From: Lachnospiraceae bacterium
GTDB taxonomy: Bacteria > Bacillota > Clostridia > Lachnospirales > Lachnospiraceae
Assembly: GCA_910575475.1 (NCBI GenBank)
Contig: CAJTGD010000001.1
Coordinates: forward strand, 124,001 to 188,000
Length of the DNA stretch: 64,000 nucleotides
Direction of reading: 5' to 3'
In this document: in pieces, positions 32,877 to 42,263 of the stretch
Layout: every line of letters begins with the position of its first letter
How positions within the stretch are numbered: position 1 is the first letter of the stretch
Position numbers and translations under genes: made by a program
The notes under the pieces: model-generated
What the model was told of the DNA's origin: nothing
What the model saw: the letters and a program-made list of their open reading frames with translations, nothing else
The model's database searches: none

Positions 32877-33599
32877 TTACCTGCTCCCTCTCCAGCGTCC
32901 CTTCGCCAGATCCGCAACTGCTTTCTCATAATGCTTATCCAGGTCAAAGACCAGCATGCACACAGCCGCAACCACACAGGAGATCACCGGAACCCAGACA
33001 CAGGTTACCATGATCGACGTAGCTGCCGCGGCGCCGGACGGATCCACGTTGAAGTTTCCTGCATCCAGGATCCATCCCATAGCAGCCGTACCGATACCGG
33101 AACCGATCTTCATGCTGAAAGATGAAGCCGCATTGCCCATTCCGATCGCCTGGACGCCGGTATGCCACTGCCCGTATGTAATAGAATCCTGAAGAAGTCC
33201 GAACACCGTTGCCGCCGCACATCCGAATCCCATACCCTTCAGTACGTTGCATGCAACCACCATCGTCACGCTGCTTCCCGCAAATCCGGTCAGTGTAAAC
33301 GCGATTCCTGCCGCGATCATGCCGATCAGCGCATAGGAATCGGAAATTTCCCAGCAGACCACGCTCATACTGATTCGTAGTCATGAGTCCCTGCAGCGTA
33401 GAATACGGAAGGCTCACCGCAGTGTAAAATACGGTAGACACCAGGTTATAGGTCAAAAACATATGCGTCAGCTGGAAGGTCCCTGTCAGTCCTGTCGGTG
33501 CGGAGAACATCAATACCGTACTGATTCCCAGCGGAATACACATCCGCATGATCCAGGGCCGCGCCTTCCCCCATTTGCTGTGTGAATTCTCTCACTCAT
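32877..33599 (-). pseudogene. GPH-type sugar:cation symporter, deleted and frameshifted
   Basis: Only pieces remain. A start-like ATG at 33599 (MSERIHT) runs into the out-of-frame GPH motif SKWGKARPWIMRM, so most of the N-terminus is gone. A helix pair follows (QLTHMFLTYN, TTNQYERGLLGNF), then the frame jumps to SYALIGMIAAGIAF and VLKGMGFGCAAATVFGLLQD, which belongs far later in the family, so an internal segment is also missing. The C-terminal helices are intact. It should not transport. Neighbouring GH5 and GH30 genes point to former glucan or glucoside uptake. Confidence 0.85.
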
Positions 33600-33605
33600 T
33601 TTTTC

Positions 33606-34348
33606 TCATTCATTCTCAACCGGGAACCATCCGAGCTCCACACTCTTGCCCAGATCCTAGCAGTCCCATCCCATCCACTGGGGTTCCGCCACCGTATCCA
33701 GCAGCATTTTGTAATTCCAGTAAATATATCCGCTGCCCTCCTGCCATGCCACCAATTGCGCGTTCGCCAGCTGGGCATAAAAATGTTTCTTGCTCTCCGG
33801 CATCAAAACGCCCTCTTTTTTGCAGGAATCCATGATATACGCGTTGAACAGGCTCCATTCTCCGACAACGACCGGGACATACTGCTGTACCTCCGCAATA
33901 TCCGCCGCAAAATTCTCCTGGATATATTCGATATATCCATTTAAGGTCTGCTTACAGCCCAGCGCTTCCGCCGTCATCAGATATTGATGCGTATCCAGGA
34001 TCACATTTCCCTGATACTCACGTCTTGTCAGAAATTCCTTCCATGCCTTCAGCTCAAATGCGTCATGAAATACGACAAAGGCTTCCTCACGGATATTCGG
34101 ATGGATACGCTCATACGCCTTTTCATAAAAGCCCTGCAAAAATTCCAGCGTATTCGGACCGCTGCCCTCTGCCAGCTCCTGATCCACGGCACGATAACGG
34201 TTCGGCACATCCAGAAGCTTCCACATGTTTTCCGTGATCGGCTCATTCATGGGCGTTCATCTTCTGCAGTTGTTCCCTCGAAAAGAGCCGGGCTCATCCA
34301 TTTTTCCAGAACAAGCCAATTTCCCAGATTTACACCTTTTACATACAT
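33606..34348 (-). pseudogene. GH5-family glycosidase with internal deletion and nonsense codon
   Basis: The ATG at 34348 (behind AAGGA) encodes a typical GH5 start, MYVKGVNLGNWLVLEKWMSP, then stops after 33 codons. Another frame resumes exactly at the acid/base motif MNEPITENMW and runs to the nucleophile segment VVVGEWSLFN. More than 100 residues between them are missing. A TAG at 33657 interrupts WDC-W-DLGKSVELGWFPVE, whose natural stop is at 33606. It resembles glucan 1,3-beta-glucosidase-type GH5 enzymes. It is inactive as read. Confidence 0.88.
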
Positions 34349-34413
34349 AAGATCATTCCTTTTTTATTTTTTCAGTGAAATGCTGATTTCAGTGATGGAA
34401 CAAGTATAGCAAA

Positions 34414-34452
34414 ACACAGTGTCGGATCATATCAAAAAATCCAACACTGTGT
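34414..34452. promoter_or_regulatory. Palindrome upstream of the GH5 pseudogene
   Basis: ACACAGTGTcGGAT (34414-34427) pairs with ATCCaACACTGTGT (34439-34452). It lies about 65 bp before the GH5 start, upstream of a TATACT element on the minus strand, so it may be the operator of the old glycan operon. It could also be a hairpin ending the upstream AraC transcript. Confidence 0.6.
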
Positions 34453-34555
34453 CGCAACCTTGACCTGTCTTTTATTTTCTACGAATTTAACAATTTTTGC
34501 CCCCATTTTTTGTGCAAAACAGAGAGAGCGATTGCAGCAGCACAGGAAAAATCTC

Positions 34556-35367
34556 TTAATTCCTGTACAGCTTCTGGTACTGCCCGGGCGTCATCCCCGC
34601 ATACTTCTTAAACACCTGCCCAAAATGGCTCTGCGTCGAGAATCCAAGGGCATACGCGATCTCCTCATACGAATCCCGGGTATACAGCAGCTTCTTTTTC
34701 GCTGCTTCAATCTTAACATGCGCAATATAATCCGTCAGCTTCATCCCTTCCTCCCTGACAAACAGACGGGATAGATAGCTCTGGCTGACCTCCAGCTGCT
34801 CTGCCAGATCCTTGGACGTGATCCTGGAATGGAGCTGCTGATAGACCATATTCTTGCAGCGCTTGACCAGCGTATTCCTGGAATTGGTCCGTGAAAGCGT
34901 CCTGACCGATCTGCAGTAATCCATTTCCGCTTTCCTGATCAATGCCTGCACTTTCCCAATCTCCTTAAGCTCCTCCGACCACTGGATAAATGCGTCCGAC
35001 ATTAAAATACGTCGATCGAAACCGTGTGGACACAGTAGGGCCTGCGCGGATTCAAATGGTGTCTGCGGACCAGGTATTTCGCGTTTTCAGCCTCATTGCG
35101 ATCCAGCCCGCAGGGTTCGAGTATATACGTGTTTCCTTCCCTTTTTATCATTCCATAGATGATCGACCGTTCTTCCACATAGAGGAGCGGCTCCTCTTTT
35201 CCCTGGTCCACCAGAAAAGCTAAAAATTCCCCGTCGCAGTCAAACAGATTCTCCTGCTCTCCGTTGTCGATATAGACTGCAGCCAGCTCCTTCTGTTCAT
35301 TGTAAACGTAAATCGGAGCATGTACCAGATGTACAATATGATTATACAGATATTCCGCTTTCATCAT
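34556..35367 (-). pseudogene. AraC-family regulator with internal deletion
   Basis: The N-terminal sensor (MKAEYLYNHIVHLVHAPIYV to HTVSIDVF, 35367-35002) meets a stop at 35002. The next frame starts MSDAFIQWSEELKEI and holds an intact AraC DNA-binding domain (SRITSKDLAEQLEVSQSYLS, then SYEEIAYALGFSTQSHFGQV). Comparison with the neighbouring AraC protein, whose middle contains FSLSDTLIQSVEE, shows that roughly 100 residues before SDAFIQ are missing. It would have controlled the glycan genes. Confidence 0.82.
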
Positions 35368-35399
35368 AATGGTTTTTCCTCCCTCTCCCGCAGCGGAAT

Positions 35400-36605
35400 T
35401 TACGGTTCGATCACACAGGTTGCCAGCGTTCTTCCCAGCAGGATCACCTCGGCAGCCTTACCCTGCAGCCTGAAATTCACAGGAAGCGGAGCAGCCCCTT
35501 TGTTCAAGATGATCACAACGATCTTTCCCTCCGGCGTCTGATATGCCGCCATGTCGATCATCTCTGTATACTTCGTAGCCGCAATCCGGACAGACCCGGG
35601 AACAATATTATGCGAGAAATGATAATACTGCATCTGCGTTCTCTGGGGCAGAAGGGCACCTGTATTCGTATCATACAAAAACGGAGCGTGACAATAATTT
35701 TCCACATGGTTGGGACCGCCCTTTTCGTCAAGCAGAAGGTTCCAGTCATAAAACGCACACATTCCATGGTTCAGATCCCCTATGATCTCATGGCACAGCT
35801 TATTCGTCACATTCTCAATGTTCTTCTCATCGAACAGCCTGTATTCCAGACAGCTCTCCGACATGATCATCTTGATCTCCGGATAATGCCGGCGCACCAG
35901 ATCCATTGCTTCAAAATGATCTCCGCTGTACCAGTGGAATGCCGCCCCTGTCACCATATGCTCCGTGCTCTCATCGACCACATCCCTCACACGCTCAAAG
36001 ATCCGTTCCTTATTATGATCCCAGATAAATATTTCGATATCCTCGTAACCATGCGCCTTCATAGCCGGATATAAGAAATCCCGCAGAAATACCTTTTCCT
36101 CTTCTCCGGTAAACAGGCAGGAATCCCAGGTCTGTACGGCATTGGGTTCATTCTGGATGGAGATCCTCTGAACGGCATATCCTCTGTCCAGAAATTCCCG
36201 GATATACCTGCAAAGATACTCCGCCCACATCTGCCGGTATTCCGGCTTTAATTTTCCGCCCTTTTTCCGGTCTCCATTGGTTTTCATAAAAGCCGGCGGG
36301 AACCATGGGGTCAGCATGAGCTTCAATTCATCCCCCGCAATTTTCCGGATGTCCTCCAGCATCGGAATGATATACTTTTCCGTCCTTTCAAAAGAAAAGC
36401 TTTTCAGCTCCGTATCCTGCGGATCCGACATGGCTTCATACGTATCCAGACAAAAATCGCAGCTGTCCAGATGGATCCGCACCAGCCGGTAATTCATTTC
36501 ATCCGGAGAAAAGTAAGTCTCTACCAGCGTTTTTTTCTGTTTCTCATCCATCAGAGAATAGACATAGCCCGCCGCCTCTGTGACCGCGCCCCCGAAGCCT
36601 CTCAT
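35400..36605 (-). CDS. GH30-family glycoside hydrolase, N-terminus shortened
   Basis: A 401-aa enzyme. The acid/base Glu is in SIQNEPNAVQTW and the nucleophile Glu in IMSESCLEYR, and the C-terminal beta domain is present. It starts directly at MRGFGGAVTEAAGY, whereas GH30 proteins usually have about 40 residues before this motif that complete the beta side domain. AAAAGGA precedes the ATG, so translation is possible, but folding is doubtful. Likely substrates are beta-glucosides or beta-xylosides; the subfamily cannot be fixed. Confidence 0.85.
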   Translation of the reverse strand: MRGFGGAVTEAAGYVYSLMDEKQKKTLVETYFSPDEMNYRLVRIHLDSCDFCLDTYEAMSDPQDTELKSFSFERTEKYIIPMLEDIRKIAGDELKLMLTPWFPPAFMKTNGDRKKGGKLKPEYRQMWAEYLCRYIREFLDRGYAVQRISIQNEPNAVQTWDSCLFTGEEEKVFLRDFLYPAMKAHGYEDIEIFIWDHNKERIFERVRDVVDESTEHMVTGAAFHWYSGDHFEAMDLVRRHYPEIKMIMSESCLEYRLFDEKNIENVTNKLCHEIIGDLNHGMCAFYDWNLLLDEKGGPNHVENYCHAPFLYDTNTGALLPQRTQMQYYHFSHNIVPGSVRIAATKYTEMIDMAAYQTPEGKIVVIILNKGAAPLPVNFRLQGKAAEVILLGRTLATCVIEP

Positions 36606-36649
36606 GCTATAATCCTTTTAATAAATTTTCATGAAAAGGAGTGTACCTC

Positions 36650-37438
36650 ATGAAGAAAACATCATCCTCCCCTCTGCATCCCTTCATATCAGAGCATACT
36701 ATGAAAAAATTCTCAGATCTTCTTTTTACAAACCGCGAACTGGGAATCGCTCATAACCCCTATGATCAGGAGCTTCGCGAAATGACAAGCATCGAGCAGG
36801 GCGACCTGGATACTCTATACAAAAGCCTGCACGAGGATTATCCCGGAAAAATCGGATGTCTGGCAAAGGACGACCTGCGCAATGTCAAAAATCTGGCCAT
36901 TGTCAACGTGACCCTGGCCTGCCGTGCAGCGATCCGCGGCGGCGTTATGCCGGAGATCTCTTTTTCTCTCAGTGATACCTTGATCCAAAGTGTAGAAGAG
37001 TGTACAGATATCGAAACCGTATATCAATTGATGACCGCTTTAAAATACCAGTATGCCCGTATGGTCTCTGAAATTAAAAATTCCCGGAACGGAAAAACCG
37101 CCCGGGATGAAAATTATCATATAAAGAGATGTAAAGATTATATCTTTACCCATCTGCACGGCAAGCTGACACTCACCCAGATCGCAGACGCGCTTTCCCT
37201 GAATGCCAGCTACCTTTCTGACCTCTTCCATCACTGTGAAGGAGTCTCTATTACCGAATTTATCCGAAATGAGAAGATCAACCTTGCCCAGAACCTTCTC
37301 ATATATTCCGACTATTCTTACAGCGAGATCGCCGCGTACCTCGGCTTTGCCTCCCAAAGCCATCTTGGATCGCAGTTCAAGAAAACCGTCGGTATGACGC
37401 TGCGCGAATATCGGGAGATCTATGGTGTTAAAAAATAG
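36650..37438 (+). CDS. AraC-family transcriptional regulator
   Basis: A 262-aa regulator. An N-terminal helical domain (HNPYDQELREMTSIEQGDLD, AIRGGVMPEISFSLSDTLIQ) of a type common in Lachnospiraceae is followed by the two AraC HTH motifs (LTLTQIADALSLNASYLSDL and YSYSEIAAYLGFASQSHLGS). The ATG at 36650 follows AAGGAG. It is divergent from the GH30 gene and probably activates it. Unlike its neighbour at 34556-35367 it looks intact. Confidence 0.88.
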   Translation: MKKTSSSPLHPFISEHTMKKFSDLLFTNRELGIAHNPYDQELREMTSIEQGDLDTLYKSLHEDYPGKIGCLAKDDLRNVKNLAIVNVTLACRAAIRGGVMPEISFSLSDTLIQSVEECTDIETVYQLMTALKYQYARMVSEIKNSRNGKTARDENYHIKRCKDYIFTHLHGKLTLTQIADALSLNASYLSDLFHHCEGVSITEFIRNEKINLAQNLLIYSDYSYSEIAAYLGFASQSHLGSQFKKTVGMTLREYREIYGVKK

Positions 37439-37452
37439 TTCCGCAGATAAGA

Positions 37453-37932
37453 CTATTTTTTTCTGCTATGGAACAGGGTGCACAGCATGACCAGGATGCT
37501 TCCCGCCCCCAGGAAAAAGTCGCCCAGATTAAAGGTCAGCTTCGTAATCTTTTCCCATCTGGTCTGAAATCCCACATAATCGATCACGTAGCCGCGGAGC
37601 CATCGGTCAAAGGTATTGCTCCACGCGCCTGCCGTCATCAGCGACAGTCCGATCTTCTTCACACGGTGCTTCTTTTGCATCAGCGTAAACAGCTGGTAAA
37701 TGGTCAGGAGCACTGCCGCATATGCCGAAGCATACTTTACGGCCTCCGGCCTCTCTTCCAGCAAATTCATGCAGAATCCGCGATTATAGACCTTGCGCAG
37801 GATCACCTTTCCCTTGCAGGCCGTCCGCTCTTCCTTCCGGGTCATATATCCTTCTATGACAGACTTGGCCGTAATATCCAGAAGTGCCAGGCAGGCCGTG
37901 ATACTGGTCAATAATAAAATTCCCATAACCAT
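37453..37932 (-). CDS. Signal peptidase II-like protein
   Basis: A 159-aa membrane protein with LspA features: DITAK in the first helix, NRGFCMN, and the two catalytic Asp motifs SNTFDRWLRGYVIDYV and FNLGDFFLG. About four helices fit the fold. Signal peptidase II cleaves lipoprotein signal peptides. It is more divergent than a housekeeping LspA and stands with an unrelated gene, so a second copy with a narrower role is likely. Confidence 0.82.
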   Translation of the reverse strand: MVMGILLLTSITACLALLDITAKSVIEGYMTRKEERTACKGKVILRKVYNRGFCMNLLEERPEAVKYASAYAAVLLTIYQLFTLMQKKHRVKKIGLSLMTAGAWSNTFDRWLRGYVIDYVGFQTRWEKITKLTFNLGDFFLGAGSILVMLCTLFHSRKK

Positions 37933-37941
37933 CGTCCTGCT

Positions 37942-38520
37942 TTATAATTCTGTCTTTGCTTCTTCCGCATGCTCCGCTGCCGCTTCCGCAATGTCTTCCG
38001 CCTTCTCAGCCACAGCGTCCGCTGCTTCTCCCACTTTCTCAGCCACAGCGTCCGCTGCTTCCTCCACTGCTTCTTCCGTCTTCTCAGCCGCCGCTTCCGC
38101 TGCTTCTCCCACTGCTTCTGCCGCTTCCGCAACGTCCTCCGCTGCTTCCTCGACGATCTCCGGCATCTTATGTCCGCAGAACGGGCAGTATGCCATGCCT
38201 TTTCCCACGGTCTTTCCGCAATCCTCGCACTGGGAATCGCCCTTTACATCGGAAATCTTCTGCAGGCATTCCGCAATGCTCTCTTCTCTGCTCTGAATGG
38301 CCTCGCACAGACCTGCAGCTTCTTCGCCTACCTCTGTCCCGGACTTAAACTGGTCGTAAACCGCAAGCCCAAGCTCTGCCAGGTCACTGTCGTTCTCCCT
38401 TTCCAGTGTACGGATCTGGCTTTTCAGCTTCTGGATCTCCATCGCCTCTCCCGCTTTGTTCGTTACGCTCTCAGCAGTTTCGCCCAGACGCTTTCCCAAA
38501 TCCTCCAAAAAATTTCTCAT
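37942..38520 (-). CDS. Zinc-ribbon protein with Ala/Glu helical tail
   Basis: A 192-aa protein. Residues 1-95 are helical (ETAESVTNKAGEAMEIQKLK). A zinc ribbon CEDC...CPFC follows (about 98-119). The last 70 residues repeat AADAVAEK- and EAAEAV-like units, giving a very acidic alanine-rich helix. No membrane segment. No specific function is known. It starts 9 bp upstream of the LspA-like gene and is probably co-transcribed. Confidence 0.78.
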   Translation of the reverse strand: MRNFLEDLGKRLGETAESVTNKAGEAMEIQKLKSQIRTLERENDSDLAELGLAVYDQFKSGTEVGEEAAGLCEAIQSREESIAECLQKISDVKGDSQCEDCGKTVGKGMAYCPFCGHKMPEIVEEAAEDVAEAAEAVGEAAEAAAEKTEEAVEEAADAVAEKVGEAADAVAEKAEDIAEAAAEHAEEAKTEL

Positions 38521-38698
38521 ATCAACACAGCCCCTTTCATTGGTTTATAATTTGGCATGCAACTGTTCAGCTTACACAGTTACGTTCACTAGTCTTCATT
38601 ATACCCCATTCTCCGTCAACTTCAAATAGTTTCTAACTTTTTTTATACTTTCATAATAATTTTTTTACGATTCCCGGCGGCAGTACAGTTCCTATTTG

Positions 38699-38724
38699 CG
38701 GCATGGCCGGCCGCTCACAGTAAC
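38699..38724. repeat. Interspersed GC-rich palindromic repeat, copy 2
   Basis: CGGCATGGCCGGCCGCTCAC plus AGTAAC pairs with the copy at 15492-15517. A 24-bp insertion separates it from TTACGATTC here. The remaining 200 bp between 38521 and 38810 hold no gene that I can see. Confidence 0.7.
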
Positions 38725-38810
38725 GCAGTACAGTCTGCTGTTCTGAAAAACCCGCTTCCGTCATATAGTAGCATTAAACAGCAGCATGAAAAAGAAAGCC
38801 TATATAGCCT

Positions 38811-40514
38811 ATGGTCGATCTGGAAACTTGTAAAACAGCCATCCTCTCTGACGATTATCGTGATTTTATCGTGAATGACAATTCCTCGCTGATCTCGCGG
38901 ATCAATGAAGAAGATTTTTGTACGCAGACTGCGGAAACGAATTACCGCTGCATCTATGTTCCCAACGAACAGGCGGATCCGCTCACTTCGGAAATGCTTT
39001 ATTATACGGCCGTTCCGAAATGCTATACGCATATCAGCACCGACTCCTTGAACCAGGCCGGTATCCTGCCGCTCCACAGCTATCCCACCCTCCATCTGAT
39101 GGGAAAAGGCGTGCTGATCGGCTTTCTGGACAGCGGGATCGACTACCGAAATCCAATATTCCGGAATCTGGACGGGACCACAAGGATCGCCGCCATCTGG
39201 GATCAGACGATCCAGGATGGGACTCCGCCGGAATGGTTTGCCTACGGTTCCGAATATACCGAAGAGATGATCAACGAAGCTCTGCTCAGTGACAATCCCT
39301 TAAGCATCGTCCCCTCCGTAGATGAATCGGGACATGGTACTTTTACCGCAAGCCTTGCGGCCGGAAGCGGAAACCCTGCGGAAAACTTTTTAGGCGCCGC
39401 CCCGGAATGTACCCTTGCGGTGGTAAAGCTGAAGCAGGCAAAAAAATATCTGCGGGACTATTATTTTATTCCGGACGATGTCCCCTGCCATCAGGAAACT
39501 GACATAATATTGGCCCTGCGCTATCTGCATCTTCTGGCACGGAAGCTGGATCTTCCGCTTGTTTTCTGCTTTGCCCTTGGCACCAATGCAGGGGGGCACG
39601 TTGCTGCTCTTCCCTGTCCGATCATTCTGAACTACTATGGTTCCTCCATCAACCGGATTCCTGTCATCGGCTGCGGCAATGAAGCAGACAAACGCCACCA
39701 CTACTATTATGAGATCCCGGATGTCTACACGAATCATACGGCAGAAATACGGGTAGGTGAAGGTGTCAACGGATTTACCATGGAGCTTTGGACCTCCATC
39801 CCCAATATCCTCTCCATCTCCCTGACCTCGCCATCCGGCGAAAGCACCTCCAAGCTTCCCATCCGAGCCAATGTCCGTACGTCCTTCCAGTTTTTGCTGG
39901 AGCCGGCCCGCGTGACTGTTGACTATCGGGTCGCGGCGGATCTGGAAAGCTCGGAGCTGATCTTTTTCCGGTTTGCCAATCCTTCCCCCGGCATCTGGAG
40001 GCTCAACATCGAGCCTGTGCGGATCTTTAACGGACAGTTCCATATCTGGCTTCCGCTCAGCGAATTTATCAGCGGAGAGGTTTATTTTTTGAATTCCAAT
40101 CCCTACTATACTGTCACCAATCCCGCCAATGGCACGAGTACGGTCAATACCGCCTTTTATGAAGGGACTACCAAGGCGGTGGCCTTAAGCTCCGGAAGGG
40201 GCTACAGCCGCAATGACCTCATCAATCCCACCCTCGCGGCCCCCGGCGTGGATGTGCTGGGCGCTCTTCCCAATGGGCGTTATGCCATGCGCACAGGCTC
40301 CAGCGCGGCCGCTGCGATCACCGCGGGCGCCGTAGCCCTCCTGCTGGAATGGATCCTGGGCAAGATGGGCAATACCTCTGTGGATTCCTATCAGGTAAAA
40401 AGCATCCTCATGATCGGAGCACAGCGTCCCCCGGGGGTACAGTTCCCGAACCGCGAGTGGGGATACGGCCTTTTGGATCTGTATAACGCGCTGAATGAGA
40501 TCCGGGAGCTCTAA
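38811..40514 (+). CDS. Subtilisin-like serine protease (S8)
   Basis: A 567-aa protease with the triad visible: Asp in IGFLDSGIDY, His in ESGHGTFTAS, Ser in TGSSAAAAITAGA. A long insertion between His and Ser carries a beta-rich domain (VGEGVNGFTMELWTSIPNIL), as in the CspB-type and other clostridial S8 proteases. No signal peptide is evident, so it may act inside the cell or in the spore. The ribosome site before ATG 38811 is weak. CspB-type proteases activate spore cortex lysis, but this identity is not certain. Confidence 0.85.
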   Translation: MVDLETCKTAILSDDYRDFIVNDNSSLISRINEEDFCTQTAETNYRCIYVPNEQADPLTSEMLYYTAVPKCYTHISTDSLNQAGILPLHSYPTLHLMGKGVLIGFLDSGIDYRNPIFRNLDGTTRIAAIWDQTIQDGTPPEWFAYGSEYTEEMINEALLSDNPLSIVPSVDESGHGTFTASLAAGSGNPAENFLGAAPECTLAVVKLKQAKKYLRDYYFIPDDVPCHQETDIILALRYLHLLARKLDLPLVFCFALGTNAGGHVAALPCPIILNYYGSSINRIPVIGCGNEADKRHHYYYEIPDVYTNHTAEIRVGEGVNGFTMELWTSIPNILSISLTSPSGESTSKLPIRANVRTSFQFLLEPARVTVDYRVAADLESSELIFFRFANPSPGIWRLNIEPVRIFNGQFHIWLPLSEFISGEVYFLNSNPYYTVTNPANGTSTVNTAFYEGTTKAVALSSGRGYSRNDLINPTLAAPGVDVLGALPNGRYAMRTGSSAAAAITAGAVALLLEWILGKMGNTSVDSYQVKSILMIGAQRPPGVQFPNREWGYGLLDLYNALNEIREL

Positions 40515-40565
40515 GGGATCTCCTCTGCCGAAAGCAATATTTTCCTTATCTCATCCATAGAAAAA

Positions 40566-40600
40566 GCGGCTGCTGGAAGATCACATTTTCCAACAGCCGC
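40566..40600 (-). terminator. Terminator of clpX
   Basis: GCGGCTGCTGGAA (40566-40578) pairs with TTCCAACAGCCGC (40588-40600); on the minus strand a T-run follows. It lies about 75 bp past the clpX stop and also separates it from the subtilase. Confidence 0.85.
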
Positions 40601-40676
40601 CGTATTTCATTTCTGTCCAAACCCTCCGTTTGCGCCTTAGGGATTGCAGAAAAAACTGGCACATCCTGGCAGCTCC

Positions 40677-42143
40677 TCAGACCGGCTGGCTCAGCAGCGG
40701 CACGCTCTGGCTCCTGAGCTGGATCACAGGCCCGCCCGTACCTTCTATGTATTCCCTTGTGATGGTCACCTGTCCGATGCTGTCGTCCTTGGGGATCTCA
40801 TACATGATATCCAGCATAAACTCTTCGATGATGGCCCGGAGCGCCCTGGCCCCGGTATCCTTTTCCATCGCCTTTTCCGCAATGGCCTCCAGCGCGCCTT
40901 CATCAAAGTCCAGGCTCACCTCGTCCAGCGCAAGCAGCTTCTGGTACTGTTTGAGGATCGCGTTTCTCGGTTCCTTCAAGATCTTGACCAGCATCTCCTT
41001 ATCCAGCCCCTGCAATGTGAAGATGATGGGGAGACGCCCGATAAACTCCGGGATCATGCCGAATTTGCGCAGATCCTCTATGGTTACCTTGGAGACCAGG
41101 TTCTTATCCTTGTCATATTTATCCTTTAATTCCGCGTTAAATCCCATGGACGTCTTCTTCGAAAGCCGTTCCCGGATGATGATATCCAGATCCGGAAACG
41201 CGCCGCCGCAGATGAACAGGATGTTCTTCGTGTTCACCGTAGTCAGGGGAACCATGGCGTTCTTGCTGTTGGCGCCCACCGGCACCTCCACCTCGCTGCC
41301 CTCCAAAAGCTTTAACATCCCCTGCTGTACGGACTCTCCGCTCACATCCCTCTGGCTGGAATTTCTCTTTTTCGCGATCTTGTCAATCTCGTCGATGAAG
41401 ATGATCCCCTGCTCCGCGCGCTCCACATCATTGTCCGCCGCAGCCAGCAGCTTGGAGACCACGCTTTCAATATCATCTCCGATATAGCCCGCCTCCGTCA
41501 GAGAGGTGGCATCCGTGATCGCAAGCGGCACATCCAGAAGCTTTGCAAGCGTCTTCACCAGATAGGTCTTACCGCTCCCGGTAGGTCCGATCATCAGCAT
41601 ATTGGACTTCTCGATCTCGATATCATCCAGGGTGCCGGAAGCAACTCGCTTATAATGGTTATAGACCGCAACCGACATGGCCTTCTTGGCATGCTCCTGG
41701 CCGACCACATACTCGTCCAGACGTGCCTTGATCTTATGCGGCACCGGCATATCCTTGATATTCAGCTTCTTCACCGGCTTTTCCTTTGTTTCCTTTTTCT
41801 TCTTGATCTTCTGCCGCTTCGGGATGGCATTTTCCAGATCCGACAGGTTCAAAAACTGGATTCCCGGTATGCTGTTCATCAGCTTCGAGAAATCCACGGA
41901 ACCATTGGTCATCGTGTCAAAGCTTCTCTGCATACAGCTCTGGCAGATGGTAATGTGGTTCGGCAGCTCGATCATCTTCCCGGCAGCGCTCTCCGGGCGG
42001 TGGCACATGAAGCAGACCTTCTCGTACTCGTCCTCCTGCTTCTTCTCTTTGTTTTCCGAAACCGTCACTTCTTTTTTCTCTTCCGTAGGAGCAGATTCTT
42101 CCTCTTTGTCCGAATCTACTATGATAAAATCATTCCCCGACAT
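40677..42143 (-). CDS. clpX: ClpX-type AAA+ unfoldase, divergent
   Basis: A 488-aa ATPase. Residues 1-40 are a charged extension; a zinc finger (CFMC and CQSC) follows, then a Lys-rich linker of about 60 residues and the AAA+ core: Walker A GPTGSGKT, Walker B IIFIDEIDK, sensor 2 in GARALRAII. The pore loop reads AGYIGDD, and the ClpP-docking loop appears as SMGFNAE instead of the usual IGFG. It is longer than housekeeping ClpX (about 420 aa), and clpP is not adjacent, so it may be a second ClpX. Confidence 0.9.
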   Translation of the reverse strand: MSGNDFIIVDSDKEEESAPTEEKKEVTVSENKEKKQEDEYEKVCFMCHRPESAAGKMIELPNHITICQSCMQRSFDTMTNGSVDFSKLMNSIPGIQFLNLSDLENAIPKRQKIKKKKETKEKPVKKLNIKDMPVPHKIKARLDEYVVGQEHAKKAMSVAVYNHYKRVASGTLDDIEIEKSNMLMIGPTGSGKTYLVKTLAKLLDVPLAITDATSLTEAGYIGDDIESVVSKLLAAADNDVERAEQGIIFIDEIDKIAKKRNSSQRDVSGESVQQGMLKLLEGSEVEVPVGANSKNAMVPLTTVNTKNILFICGGAFPDLDIIIRERLSKKTSMGFNAELKDKYDKDKNLVSKVTIEDLRKFGMIPEFIGRLPIIFTLQGLDKEMLVKILKEPRNAILKQYQKLLALDEVSLDFDEGALEAIAEKAMEKDTGARALRAIIEEFMLDIMYEIPKDDSIGQVTITREYIEGTGGPVIQLRSQSVPLLSQPV

Positions 42144-42263
42144 TCTTCATCCTCCAGATTCATATTTCCGCAGGCAAACGTGCACCAGCCCACTGTTTCA
42201 TTATAGACGAAACCCGTCTCAGATACAAATTAACTTTTTCTAAACGTATTCCAAAGCGAATCA

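Noticed and set aside
34251-34348. A separate small peptide gene (33 codons from 34348)
   Set aside because: Its sequence MYVKGVNLGNWLVLEKWMSP is the natural start of the GH5 enzyme, so it is the 5' end of the pseudogene.
37908-38550. Arg- or Ser/Leu-rich frames opposite the zinc-ribbon gene
   Set aside because: They are other-frame readings of the GCN-rich Ala/Glu repeat.
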